Part shown: piece by piece, positions 17,540 to 27,263 of the stretch | Numbering within the stretch: position 1 is the stretch's first letter | How the letters are laid out: the number at the start of each line of letters is the position of its first letter | Assembly (NCBI GenBank): GCA_964493075.1 | Contig: CAZBNU010000014.1 | Location: forward strand, 1 to 37,099 | Reading direction: 5' to 3' | Length of the DNA: 37,099 nt | From: SLFT01 sp964493075 | GTDB taxonomy: Bacteria; Hydrogenedentota; Hydrogenedentia; Hydrogenedentales; CAITNO01 | The notes under the pieces: model-generated | The model's input: the letters and a program-made list of their open reading frames with translations, nothing else | Database searches by the model: none | What the model was told of the DNA's origin: nothing | Position numbers and translations under genes: made by a program

Positions 17540-17896
17540 GATTCTTGACTCCTTATCTTTTGGCAAAAACAGGGACTGTCCCTGCTTTCACGGCCTTATT
17601 TACGAAACGGAGAAAAAATGGGGACTGTTCCCGTCGCGAATTTATATAGGTGCTGCAATAATCATATTGGTGCAATTTCTCATGGAGATATGCAGTTACT
17701 TCACAAGCCAAGCGACGGAACTGTCCCCAATTTTTTCGGGCGTGTGTGTCAAAGCCGCAAAAAAACGGGTACAGCCCTGGCGCTTCAATCGTTTCCAGTG
17801 CCCCCCAGCGTATCCATGCGCCGAGGGCAGTCCCCATTTTTTGCTTATTCTTTATGAGTATTACTACCTTATCCATATCTTTGTGTTCCGTTGTTT
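17540..17896. other. 357-bp non-coding interval with GGGACTGTCCC-like repeats
   Basis: No gene is supported between moxR and the DUF58 gene. Five degenerate copies of the near-palindrome GGGACTGTCCC occur at 17571-17583, 17620-17632, 17717-17728, 17767-17777 and 17825-17835, several next to A/T-rich runs (AAAAAATGGGG, CCCCAATTTTTT, CCCCATTTTTT). This looks like a decayed palindromic repeat cluster inserted into the operon. Confidence 0.6.
17571..17836. repeat. Cluster of five GGGACTGTCCC-like palindromes
   Basis: AGGGACTGTCCCT (17571-17583), GGGGACTGTTCCC (17620-17632), GGAACTGTCCCC (17717-17728), GGGTACAGCCC (17767-17777) and GGGCAGTCCCC (17825-17835) share a GGG-(A)CTGT-CCC core. Inverted pairs of these with T-rich flanks could fold as stems. 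They are REP/MITE-like by appearance; no transposase gene is nearby. Confidence 0.5.
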
Positions 17897-18883
<987 letters not shown>

Positions 18884-18886
18884 AGA

Positions 18887-19702
18887 TCAATTCTCCTTTG
18901 CGGCGCGCTGCTGTTCCTGCGCGACGATTCGTTCCACATCTCTGAAATCACCCTCCAGAACATCGTCAGAGGGACGCATGCCCCGGTACCCCGTATCGTC
19001 AATGGCGCGCTTGATTTTTTCGCGAAGCGCCGTATGCGGTTCCGGGGAGTGGGCGGCTATGCAGGTTAACGCGCTGTGTAGTGCGCGGTAGAAAGCGTAA
19101 AAATCTCCGTCCAGACGACTGCGACGTGCATCATGCAGCCGCTCCTGGGCCTGTTCCAGTGGCGACAGTTCGGTAGTGCCGGAAGGAGTCAGTTGTCTTG
19201 TGCGCAGTCTGTAGAAAACCACGCCGCCAAAAGCCACCAGCAGCAACGCAATAGCACCGAGCCAGAGTCCTCTGCGGGGGGCACGAAATACGGCCTGTAG
19301 CCCTTCGGTTTCAACGACCTGCGTGGGGGTGGCCTCCTCCAGTTTGGTAATGGCGGTGGTGGCGGGATCCAAGTCCTTCGCCAGGCGTATGGTGAGGCCC
19401 GGAACTGTATAAGCGCCCGCAGTGTCCGCACGATACCCCACCGTAAACCGGATTTCCCGGTCAGCGGCGTGCATGTCCATTACATTCGCCGTGCCCCATT
19501 CCAGTGCCGGCAGTTCCGGCGGCAACGCCACAAAGTCTTCTTCGCTGTCAGACCAGGACACCGTGTACACTACCGGAAACACATCGCCTGGCAGCGCGGC
19601 ATACTTCTGGGCGGTCACGGTAACGACCACCTCCGCCGTTGCAAGCGGTGCGGCATATACCACAATGACTGCCAGCAGTGCTATGTAAACAGATAGTTTC
19701 AT
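18887..19702 (-). CDS. BatD-like single-pass membrane protein heading the Bat operon
   Basis: About 271 aa from the ATG at 19702, chosen because it begins a signal peptide (MKLSVYIALLAVIVVYAAPL, then ATA); the frame is open upstream without support. An extracytoplasmic beta domain (about 22-145, with VVVTVTAQKYAALPGDVF) precedes a membrane helix (about 150-172, LWLGAIALLLVAFGGVVFY) and a cytoplasmic helical tail (about 185-271) with DGDFYAFYRALHSALTCIAA and a GYRGMRPSDDVLEGDFRDVE stretch. It is similar in layout to the 314-aa protein at 15705-16649 and to BatD, so three such proteins lie in one gene train. It is the first gene of the train, followed by moxR after three bases. The upstream DNA is AT-rich and may hold the main promoter. 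Confidence 0.72.
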   Translation of the reverse strand: MKLSVYIALLAVIVVYAAPLATAEVVVTVTAQKYAALPGDVFPVVYTVSWSDSEEDFVALPPELPALEWGTANVMDMHAADREIRFTVGYRADTAGAYTVPGLTIRLAKDLDPATTAITKLEEATPTQVVETEGLQAVFRAPRRGLWLGAIALLLVAFGGVVFYRLRTRQLTPSGTTELSPLEQAQERLHDARRSRLDGDFYAFYRALHSALTCIAAHSPEPHTALREKIKRAIDDTGYRGMRPSDDVLEGDFRDVERIVAQEQQRAAKEN

Positions 19703-19939
19703 GTCCGTAATTAAGCACATATCATGCCAACAAGAGCATAAATATAAGATATACAATATGAAAGAGTTAAAGAAATTGGTTTTGCAATAACCACGCCTCA
19801 AATAAGGTTTTTCCGCCTCTGTTTCTTCTATTCACCAGAGAGTCACAAAGATAGCCATGTGGCGGGCTGCACCAGGTTTGACCATGAACAGGCATTACCG
19901 TGGGCACTGCCCTCAAAAAAAAGCAAGCACCAACGACGT

Positions 19940-20050
19940 CATTCCGGTTTTTTCGGGCAGCCGCACGTCCGCTACTATTTTTTGTACAAGACTGCGTACG
20001 CATATAACACTTTCATAATGGTATGATCCTGCCCGAAAAAGACCGGAATC
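19940..20050. repeat. ATTCCGG palindromic element, copy A
   Basis: The left arm 19940-19960 (CATTCCGGTTTTTTCGGGCA, then G) and right arm 20029-20050 (CTGCCCGAAAAAGACCGGAA, then TC) are inverted copies differing by one inserted G and the terminal base, around an unrelated 68-bp core. The ends match the other two elements in this window (GTCATTCCGGTTTTT ... AAAAGACCGGAATC). Confidence 0.75.
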
Positions 20051-20085
20051 TATAGTGTTGCAGGTGCGCCACGCCTTCGCTCATG

Positions 20086-20140
20086 GATTTTGGTCTTTTG
20101 TTTACTGATTCCCATCAGAAAATAAAAACCGGAATGACGG
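20086..20140. repeat. ATTCCGG palindromic element, copy B
   Basis: The right arm 20114-20140 (ATCAGAAAATAAAAACCGGA and on to ATGACGG) is the inverse of the left arm of the copy at 28516-28564. The left arm 20086-20109 is a degraded match (GATTTTGGTCTTTTG, then TTTACTGAT). It is inverted relative to the 28.5-kb copy. The open frame running into the downstream gene starts inside it but is not part of the protein. Confidence 0.7.
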
Positions 20141-20250
20141 TTACGGTGATTTATAAAGGTTTACCCATGCTTTCGCGGTATGGTTGTCAACGGCAAAAAG
20201 TGGGCTCACGCCCTGTGGTGGTATATAATGGAACAGAGGAGATTCTGAAA

Positions 20251-22902
20251 ATGACAAAAAAATTGCAGTGTGCGACGGTTACTGTTTTATTCGTGGTATT
20301 GTGCTCGTTTTGGGCGAGGGTTGCCATTGCGGAAACCTTTTCAATTCAACTGGACACAGCGGTGGAACACGACGACGGCAAGTTCCTGTGGTTTCATCCA
20401 CGGGTGGCGACTGTACCAGACGCAGGTAAGGATGGTGCGCCGCTGGTGGTGATAATGCTCCAGAAGCATTTGCAGGTGTCGGACTTCTATTCCGGCATGT
20501 TCGCCATGTATACCGATGACATGGGCGCGACCTGGTCGGGGCCGGAGGAGATTCCCGAACTGGCATGGCGCGAAGGACCGGACGGCACTATCCTGTCGGT
20601 GTGTGATGTGACGCCGGGCTATCATCCGCCTACGGGCAAGGTGCTGGCCATTGGCGCGCAGCTGTATTACCGGCCTGATGGGCAACTGCTGGAAGGGATT
20701 GAACGTTCCGACCAGACGGCTTACAGTGTCTTCGACCCGCAGACGAAATCGTGGACCGGCTGGAATCTGCTGGAAATGCCGGACGAACCAAAGTTTGATT
20801 TTGCACGCAATGCCTGCGCCCAGTGGTTGGTGGAGCCGGACGGTTCTCTGTTGGTGCCCCTTTATTTTGGCAGGAACGCCAAGGAAGATTTTTCCGTAAC
20901 TGTGGCACGGTGTTCTTTTGACGGCGCAACCCTGCGCTACGTGGAACAGGGCAACGAAATGACCGTGGCTGGCGGACGCGGCCTTTGCGAGCCTTCCCTG
21001 GCGCGGCACTATGGCCGGTATTTCCTGACGTTGCGCAACGACGCTGGCGGGTACGTCACCACCAGCGATGACGGTTTGCAGTTTGAACCTATCCGTCCCT
21101 GGCAGTTTGATGATGGCGAAGAACTGGGATCCTATAACACGCAGCAGCATTGGCTGGCGCATACGGATGGTCTGTACCTGGTTTACACCCGGCGCGGCTA
21201 CAACAACGACCATGTCATGCGGCACCGCGCACCGCTGTTTATCGCGGAAGTGAACCGGGAGACACTGCAGGTAATCCGTGCCACGGAACGGGTGCTGATT
21301 CCTGAGCGAGGCGCCACCATGGGCAATTTCGGTGCGGCAGCCGTTACGCAGGAGGAATCCTGGGTTACAGTGGGCGAAGGCATCTGGAACGACACCATGC
21401 GTACACGGGGCGCAACAGGTGCGTTGTACGTGGCTCGCGTAAAATGGGCAACGCCCAACGATACGGTATTGCATCCCGCGCCGATGTGCCGCCCCTCCAT
21501 GACAACCGTGGACATGAATGTTGACGAGAGGGTAACTGTGATGCTGCAGGATGGTTCAACAGCGGAAGTAACCGTAATCGGTCTTGCAGAGCATCGCGAC
21601 CCCATTCGCGAAGTGGTGCGCCGCGCCGAAGTGCAGGTGCAGGTGAATGGCGTACCGTCGACGCTGGTTTCCGGATTGTACAATCTACCGCAATCTATCG
21701 GCAGTATGCTGGTGGATTGTCCTGTAACGCAGGGCTATAACCTGAACAGCAGCGAAGATCGCTGGTCACTGGAGAAAGGTGTGCGATTGCGCTTGTGGCC
21801 GGGCAGTGGCCCTATTATGGAACCGGATACCTTTGTATATCCTATCCGGCAACGCTGGTTTGCGTCCCAGTCCTGGTTCGACAATGAACCTGTGGACGGC
21901 GGCAGCACAGTCTCCAAAACGGTGTACTACCACTCCGGGATCGACCTGGGCGGTGTGGAAGGACGCACCGAAGCCCTGGCGGCGGTAGATGCGCTGGTGG
22001 TGTCCGCCCGCGACAAAACCCTGCCCGGATTCCTGGCCGACACGCCCGTGCAACCGCGCTATGACGTGGTCTACCTGTACGATGCGCGGGGCTGGTTCTA
22101 CCGCTACAGCCACATGGCAAAGATTGATGATGCCATCCAACCCGGCACCCGCGTGGCTAAGGGAACCCGTATCGGGTGGGTAGGCAAGGAAGGCGCAAGC
22201 GGCGGCTGGACCCATCTCCATTTTGAAATCAAGTGCCGCCAACCCAGCGGCGGCTGGGGTACCCTGGCCGCAAACGCGCTGTTGCGGGAAGCCTATATGC
22301 GCGAATACCAGCCGGAGATTCTCGCCTGCGCCCGTAACCGGCATCTGTTGATGGCAGGCGACACTGTCACACTGGACGCCTCCCTGTCCTGGAGCCGCGA
22401 CCCGATTGCCGCTTACGACTGGCAGTTTACAGACGGTACGACCGCTTCTGGTGTGCAGGTGAAGCGCACCTATACCCAGCCCGGTGATTACAGCGAGATT
22501 GTCAAAATCTCCGATACGGCCGGGCGTGTGGATTACGACTTCGCGATGGTGCAGGTGCTTGATCCCAAAACGCCTGATAAATATATGCCGGGGATCCATA
22601 TCGCCCACGAACCAAGCCTTGGCATCAAGCCTGGTGATACAATTACCTTTACCGTTCGCGCTTTCGGATTCGGTAGCGGCGAAGAAATATGGGATTTCGG
22701 CGACGGCAGCCCGGAGCTTCGCACACAATCCGGCAAAAACACGGACCCACACGCGCCCGACGGCTACACCTTCATCGAACACGCTTACAAGGAGCCGGGG
22801 CAATATCTCGTTCACGTGTACCGCGAGACTACGGACGGTAAAATCGGCCATTCCCATCTGCATGTGGTGGTGGAAAGACAAGTCGCAACGCCCACTTCGT
22901 GA
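20251..22902 (+). CDS. Exported sialidase-like/M23 peptidase/PKD multidomain protein
   Basis: About 883 aa from the ATG at 20251 (GAGGAG 9 bases upstream; a signal peptide follows). Residues ~35-410 look like a sialidase/BNR beta-propeller: FHPRV resembles the arginine-bearing F-R-I-P motif, and YTDDMGATW is an Asp-box. Residues ~540-665 are an M23 (LytM-type) metallopeptidase domain with the zinc ligands in place: YHSGID (His561, Asp565), YSHMA (His621) and HLHFE (His655, His657). Two PKD domains follow (about 690-770, 785-880), each with a W-D-F-G-D-like core. It likely binds or trims glycans and cleaves peptide cross-links outside the cytoplasm; a target (own wall, other bacteria, host glycan) cannot be read from sequence. 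Whether the propeller is a true sialidase is unproven. Confidence 0.78.
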   Translation: MTKKLQCATVTVLFVVLCSFWARVAIAETFSIQLDTAVEHDDGKFLWFHPRVATVPDAGKDGAPLVVIMLQKHLQVSDFYSGMFAMYTDDMGATWSGPEEIPELAWREGPDGTILSVCDVTPGYHPPTGKVLAIGAQLYYRPDGQLLEGIERSDQTAYSVFDPQTKSWTGWNLLEMPDEPKFDFARNACAQWLVEPDGSLLVPLYFGRNAKEDFSVTVARCSFDGATLRYVEQGNEMTVAGGRGLCEPSLARHYGRYFLTLRNDAGGYVTTSDDGLQFEPIRPWQFDDGEELGSYNTQQHWLAHTDGLYLVYTRRGYNNDHVMRHRAPLFIAEVNRETLQVIRATERVLIPERGATMGNFGAAAVTQEESWVTVGEGIWNDTMRTRGATGALYVARVKWATPNDTVLHPAPMCRPSMTTVDMNVDERVTVMLQDGSTAEVTVIGLAEHRDPIREVVRRAEVQVQVNGVPSTLVSGLYNLPQSIGSMLVDCPVTQGYNLNSSEDRWSLEKGVRLRLWPGSGPIMEPDTFVYPIRQRWFASQSWFDNEPVDGGSTVSKTVYYHSGIDLGGVEGRTEALAAVDALVVSARDKTLPGFLADTPVQPRYDVVYLYDARGWFYRYSHMAKIDDAIQPGTRVAKGTRIGWVGKEGASGGWTHLHFEIKCRQPSGGWGTLAANALLREAYMREYQPEILACARNRHLLMAGDTVTLDASLSWSRDPIAAYDWQFTDGTTASGVQVKRTYTQPGDYSEIVKISDTAGRVDYDFAMVQVLDPKTPDKYMPGIHIAHEPSLGIKPGDTITFTVRAFGFGSGEEIWDFGDGSPELRTQSGKNTDPHAPDGYTFIEHAYKEPGQYLVHVYRETTDGKIGHSHLHVVVERQVATPTS

Positions 22903-23026
22903 GTTTGGACATAATTCCTGAAGAAAACATGCTGTGGTGTTGAAATTTGCGTGATGAATGTTTTTTATGGCATAGTTATGGATAAATTGGTCTACATATC
23001 TTGTATAAAAGCGACAGGACTCCACC

Positions 23027-23542
23027 ATGCAATTGTTCTCCAAAAGCGCCGAGTATACGCTGCGCGCACTGACGAAGGTAGCTGAAACAGGGTTTGAACA
23101 GCCTTTTAATGCCGCCGCTGTGTGCAGTGAAATTAACATTCCACTACCTTTCGCCCGAAAGGGATTTCAACATCTGGTGCGTGCGGAAATACTCCGTGCC
23201 ACACGGGGCCCCGGCGGCGGCTATTGCCTGAAACGCCCGGCGGAGTCCATCACCCTGTACGATATTATTGTCGCCATGGACGGTGCGGAAGCCTTTAATA
23301 CCTGTCCGCTGGGGGTGGAGACTGCCTGCCCGCCGGGTACAGCAAGTAGTGCCGCCTGCGCCACCTGCAAGGCCGTGCATCCGGCCTGCGGCATTGAATC
23401 GGTCTGTCCCATCCATGAAACCTGGCAAATCATGCGAAGGTTGGTTATAGACAAGTTTAAGCACTGCACCCTACGCGATATTCAGCACAAGTGGCAGGGG
23501 CAAAAAAGCAATAAAACCGCGACGAAGCGCCGCACACCGTAA
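23027..23542 (+). CDS. Rrf2-family regulator with extra cysteines
   Basis: A 171-aa protein. The N-terminal winged helix is typical of Rrf2/IscR regulators (SKSAEYTLRAL, IPLPFARKGFQHLVRAEIL, then RGPGGGYCLKRP as the wing). The usual cluster-binding triad is present as Cys93, Cys101 and Cys127 (CPLGVETACPPG ... CPIHETW). A roughly 20-residue insertion adds Cys111, Cys114 and Cys121. Family members bind an Fe-S cluster or sense redox or nitrosative signals. It ends 14 bases before mtaB on the same strand, so it probably controls methanol methyltransferase expression according to redox state. AGGA precedes the ATG. Confidence 0.88.
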   Translation: MQLFSKSAEYTLRALTKVAETGFEQPFNAAAVCSEINIPLPFARKGFQHLVRAEILRATRGPGGGYCLKRPAESITLYDIIVAMDGAEAFNTCPLGVETACPPGTASSAACATCKAVHPACGIESVCPIHETWQIMRRLVIDKFKHCTLRDIQHKWQGQKSNKTATKRRTP

Positions 23543-23556
23543 AAGGAATCTTAGCC

Positions 23557-24924
23557 ATGACAACACGATTCACGGAACCGGTCATTAACTCTACAGAAGA
23601 ACTGCTATTCGGCAACGCGCCAAACCCGGTGCGTCTTACTGCTGAGATTGAAGCGGGAGCAGGATACACCCTGCCCGAATTGAACTATACGCTGCCCCAC
23701 GGTGCTGAAGTCGCCGCAGACACCATGGACAAGGTGGTGCAGGCCTATCGCGACATGGCCGATTCTGCTTTGAAGCGGGCACTAGAACTAGGCATCGAGC
23801 GCCTCGTCATTGAAATCGAACTGGTATTCGAGATGACCCTTCACCCTGAATGGGGCGAACGGGTGATCCGTGCCACCAAAGAAACCATTGATAGTTATGC
23901 AGAGCAAGGCATTCATGCTGCACTGCGGACCACGGTAGCCGACATTCGCGACCGTTCCCGTCCGCCGCGCAACCGGACCGGCGCTGAGGTGCCCAATGTG
24001 CTGGAAACCTTCGAACGCTGTGCACCCTATTCCGATATTCTCTCCATCGAAAGCACCGGCGGTAAGGAACTGTCTGACGAGGCATTGCTGATGTGCGATA
24101 TGGGCGGCGTCATCTATGCCTTGGGCGGCCTTGCCTCGAATGACATGGAATTCCTGTGGCAGAAAGTCGTCGGTATTTCGCGAGAATATGGCAAGGTTCC
24201 CGGTGGTGATGCGGCATGCGGGTTTGCGAACACGGCGATGCAGCTGGCGCGGCAAAAAATGATCCCGAAGGTATTTGCTGCCGTAGTGCGTGCTGTTGGT
24301 GCAGCCCGTTCGCTGGTCGCCATTGAATGCGGTGCCACAGGTCCCGACAAGGATTGCGCCTATGAAGGCCCCATCCTGAAAGCCATTACGGGCATTCCCA
24401 TTGCCATGGAAGGCAAATCCGCTGCCTGCGCCCATTCGAGCCATATCGGCAACGTCGCCATGTGCGCCTGCGACCTGTGGAGCAACGAGTCGGTTCCCTA
24501 CGCCCAGTTGTTCGGCGGATACACGCCTGCTGTGTCCCTGGAAGAACTCTGGTACGACTGCAAGCTGATGAACCGTGCCATCAATGACGGCAACGCCCTG
24601 ATGTTGCGCAACATGCTCTCCGATTCAGACACCTTCAGCAGTGCCGAAGCGCTGGTGCTGTCCCCCGATTCATGCCTGCGCATTGCCCGCGCCATCACCT
24701 CATCCACAGACACCGTACAACGCGCCTGGAATGCGGCCAACGAAGCACTGAATATCATTGAAGAGGCCACGCAGGCGGGACAGTTAACCCTGGATGCAAG
24801 GGAACAGCCCTTCCTGCCGTCTATTCGTCGCAGTCTTGATGATTTCCAAATGATTGACGACAAGGTGGGCTACTATAGCAGCCTTTATCCGGATCGGTTC
24901 CTGCCAGAAGAGTATGGGTTATGA
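23557..24924 (+). CDS. mtaB: Methanol:corrinoid protein methyltransferase MtaB
   Basis: A 455-aa protein, very near the ~460-aa length of MtaB. MtaB transfers the methyl group of methanol to the cobalt of the corrinoid protein MtaC using a zinc site. The proposed ligands are Glu165 (SIESTGGKE), Cys221 (GGDAACGFANTAM) and Cys267 (GPDKDCAYEG); their positions almost match the Glu164/Cys220/Cys269 recalled for the Methanosarcina enzyme. A GKSAACAHSSHIGN motif is also present. The N terminus (FGNAPNPVRL, then IEAGAGYTLPELNY) is characteristic. AAGGAA lies upstream. It is preceded by the Rrf2 gene and followed 164 bases later by a UroD-superfamily gene. The corrinoid partner MtaC is not in the window. 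Confidence 0.9.
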   Translation: MTTRFTEPVINSTEELLFGNAPNPVRLTAEIEAGAGYTLPELNYTLPHGAEVAADTMDKVVQAYRDMADSALKRALELGIERLVIEIELVFEMTLHPEWGERVIRATKETIDSYAEQGIHAALRTTVADIRDRSRPPRNRTGAEVPNVLETFERCAPYSDILSIESTGGKELSDEALLMCDMGGVIYALGGLASNDMEFLWQKVVGISREYGKVPGGDAACGFANTAMQLARQKMIPKVFAAVVRAVGAARSLVAIECGATGPDKDCAYEGPILKAITGIPIAMEGKSAACAHSSHIGNVAMCACDLWSNESVPYAQLFGGYTPAVSLEELWYDCKLMNRAINDGNALMLRNMLSDSDTFSSAEALVLSPDSCLRIARAITSSTDTVQRAWNAANEALNIIEEATQAGQLTLDAREQPFLPSIRRSLDDFQMIDDKVGYYSSLYPDRFLPEEYGL

Positions 24925-25029
24925 AGATAAAGATTTAATCGCCTTGCATAATTTGTTGACTCGACAAGTTTACTTGGCTACCATTGATAAGACTAGCAAA
25001 GCAGTGTGATACGCTATTATCCTTCCGTT

Positions 25030-25035
25030 TATAAT
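25030..25035 (+). promoter_or_regulatory. Candidate -10 box upstream of the UroD-like gene
   Basis: A perfect TATAAT lies 53 bases before the ATG at 25089 in the mtaB/UroD-like spacer. The matching -35 (TGATAC at 25007-25012, 17-bp spacing) is poor, so a separate promoter for the second gene is possible but not firm. Confidence 0.35.
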
Positions 25036-25088
25036 GGGGGCCTTTGTTGTAAGCAAACGAGATAGGCAATCGCAAAGAGATATCCATT

Positions 25089-26155
25089 ATGACCTCGAAA
25101 GAACGTGTTCAAAAAGCATTACGCCGGGAACCGGTGGACCGGGTGCCTGTGTTTATGTGGTTTCAGCCGTCCACGGCGCAGCGGCTGGCGCATGGGCTGG
25201 GTATTCCGGCGGTGCGGCTGGCGGAAGCACTGGGCGACGATGTGCGCCAGACGTGGGTGAGCAACAATTACGCCATGGAAGGGATTGTTCACGAGCAGGA
25301 AGGGGACTCGCACACGGATGATTGGGGCATCACCTGGCGGAAGGAAGGGGAATTCAACCAGATCGTAAACTCGCCGCTGGCAACGGCGGACCGTGCGGCA
25401 TGCCTTGCGTATGAGCAGCCGTGGCAGCAGGTGGACGCTCTGCTTGCACTGATGGCGCCCGTTGTTGCGCAAAGCGAGCGGTATTATGTCGGCTGTGACG
25501 TGTCACCCTGCGTGTTTGAAATGTATGCGCGCATCCGCGGGCTGGAAGCGGCGGCGCTGGACCTGGCGATGGATACGGATTTGGCGGTTACCATGATGTC
25601 GCGCTGTGCCGACTTCGCCGTGGCGTTGTCGGCAAAGGCGTGTGCGCAGTTTTCGTTGGACTGGCTCTGGCTGGGCGACGACGTGGCGGGCCAGCAGGCG
25701 TTGCTGATGAGTCCGGAAATGTGGCGTGACCTGATCAAGCCCGAGTTGAAACGGATCGCCGATGTGGGCAAGGCGCACGGGTTGCCGGTCGCCTATCACT
25801 GCTGCGGTGCATTGAAACCCATCATCCCCGATCTTATCGAAATCGGCGTTGACGTGCTTAATCCTGTCCAGTGTAACTGCCCCGGCATGAACCCTGTTGA
25901 CCTCAAGAAAGAATTCGGGGACCAGATTTCCTTTATGGGCGGTGTGGATACCCAGGGGTTATTACCCAATGGAACCGCCGATCAGGTATACCGGGAAACA
26001 GTAGCGTTAATTGAAGGGATGACCAACGACGGCGGCGGGTACATTCTCGCCGCATCCCATGCGGTGCCGCCGGAAACACCGGACGACAATATCTTTGCCA
26101 TGTACGCTGCTGCGAGCATCACCCGTGAGGAAATAGAAGACCGGGCTGGAGATAT
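25089..26155 (+). CDS. UroD-superfamily corrinoid methyltransferase-like protein (3' end in gap)
   Basis: At least 355 aa are visible before the Ns; family length is 340-380, so only the tail is missing. The start MTSKERVQKALRREPVDRVP is typical of UroD-fold proteins. The zinc motif H-x-C is present at YHCCGAL (His237, Cys239), the same numbering recalled for MtaA. The third zinc ligand is a Cys in an A-P-G-C-G-like loop in MtaA; here the loop reads AASHAVPPETP, with His324 at the aligned place. It could move methyl groups from a corrinoid protein to an acceptor beside MtaB, but it may belong to another UroD-like branch. It is not a heme-pathway HemE by its motifs and neighbours. AAAGAGAT is a weak ribosome-binding site. 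Confidence 0.72.
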
Positions 26156-26255
26156 NNNNNNNNNNNNNNNNNNNNNNNNNNNNNNNNNNNNNNNNNNNNN
26201 NNNNNNNNNNNNNNNNNNNNNNNNNNNNNNNNNNNNNNNNNNNNNNNNNNNNNNN
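26156..26255. other. 100-N scaffold gap
   Basis: The gap lies between two converging genes and removes the last codons of both. Unlike the gap at 12.6 kb, the flanks share no sequence, so missing DNA here is probably real and of unknown length. Confidence 0.95.
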
Positions 26256-27100
26256 CGGTGGGGGCGACGGTAGGCATTGCCGTGTATTGACCGGCCACGT
26301 CTTTCGCGTATCTCGTCCATGTTGAAAGTTGCCATGTGTATGCCCTCTTCCTCGTCGGCAAGCACCAGACACTTGCCACTGGCATTAAAGGCTACGGAAT
26401 GACCGTTATTGACTGGCTTCGGATAATTGGTCATGGCGACGCCAACCACGTTCTCCCAGGCGCGAATCTTGAACTGGTCCAGACGCAATTCCTCCAGACC
26501 GCAGGCGTTGGGCGTGAGGATGAGTTCCGCGCCCTTGATCATCAGTATGCGGGCACTCTCAGGATTTTCCCGGTCGAAACAGATCATGGAACCCACCTGC
26601 ACCGGCCCAATACGCGTCTCCAGGGTACCCACAAAAAACTCGTCGCCAGGTGTCATGGACGCTTCCATAGACTTGAAGTCGGAAGTATGCACTTTCGCAT
26701 AGGTGTACACTTCGTTGCCGTGTCGGTCAAAGAGAGTGACGGAATTTCTAGGTAGGGGATCATACGCTTCCAAATAGGCCAGGCCAATGGCCATGTCCAG
26801 TTCTTTGGCCAAAGCAGAAAAACGCTGAATTTCGTCGCTGCCCTTTGCCAGGGCATCCTTGTAGAATTCTTCTCTTGCCCCCGGTTTATCCGCATCAAAC
26901 CGGGTATAGCCAATGCTCCACATTTCCGGCATAAGGGCGATGTCCGCGCCCTGCGAGGCCGCTTCCCGACAAAAGGCTTCCGCCTTGTCCAGGTTAGAAG
27001 CCACATTGTTGCCATCTGGTTGCATTTGCAGCAGCGCAACATTCAGGTCGGTGGCGGCGAGCAAACCACAGAAAACACCCATAACTGATATACCAAGCAT
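26256..27100 (-). CDS. Nitrilase-superfamily carbon-nitrogen hydrolase (3' end in gap)
   Basis: About 281 aa are visible, nearly a full domain. The Glu-Lys-Cys triad is intact: Glu59 (ALMPEMW), Lys136 (YAKVH) and Cys174 (MICFDRE). The family hydrolyses amides or nitriles, typical substrates being N-carbamoyl compounds, omega-amides or asparagine-like side chains; the substrate cannot be assigned. The first 16 residues (MLGISVMGVFCGLLAA) are hydrophobic and could be a short signal or anchor, unusual for this mostly cytoplasmic family. The visible end (SIHGNAYRRPH) looks like the last few residues of such proteins. The ATG at 27100 has GGAAAG upstream. Confidence 0.82.
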
Positions 27101-27263
27101 TACTCTTTCCTTTTTAGTTCCACAGATATTGCCAGTTGAATAGACCTACCATTCTACAGAAACTTGCCGATATAGACAAATCGTATTTACCTGGTATTAT
27201 CAGCAAGGCTGGGCTGACCAAAAAATCGACACAAACGCCATGAGACGCGTTGTTTTCAATAAA

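Larger units (their letters stand above)
19703..20250. other. 548-bp divergent intergenic region with two palindromic elements
   Basis: This separates the minus-strand Bat train from the plus-strand sialidase/M23 gene. 19940-20050 and 20086-20140 are palindromic repeats described separately. AT-rich DNA at 19703-19790 probably holds the Bat promoter. A TATAAT box at 20224-20229 may serve the plus-strand gene, but no good -35 is at the right distance. I see no gene. Confidence 0.55.

Noticed and set aside
20083..20250. N-terminal 56-residue extension of the sialidase/M23 protein
   Set aside because: It translates a palindromic repeat; a good ribosome-binding site and signal peptide begin at 20251.
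21766..23139. 457-codon minus-strand frame
   Set aside because: It is antisense to the M23/PKD coding sequence and the Rrf2 gene, with no recognisable domain.
25089..26155. HemE (uroporphyrinogen decarboxylase of heme synthesis)
   Set aside because: The zinc H-x-C motif and the mtaB neighbour point to the methyltransferase side of the superfamily; no other heme gene is nearby.
25982..26255. Extension of the nitrilase-like protein through the gap into the UroD-like gene's antisense strand
   Set aside because: It reads through 100 Ns and then antisense to a conserved coding sequence; the real end is in the gap.
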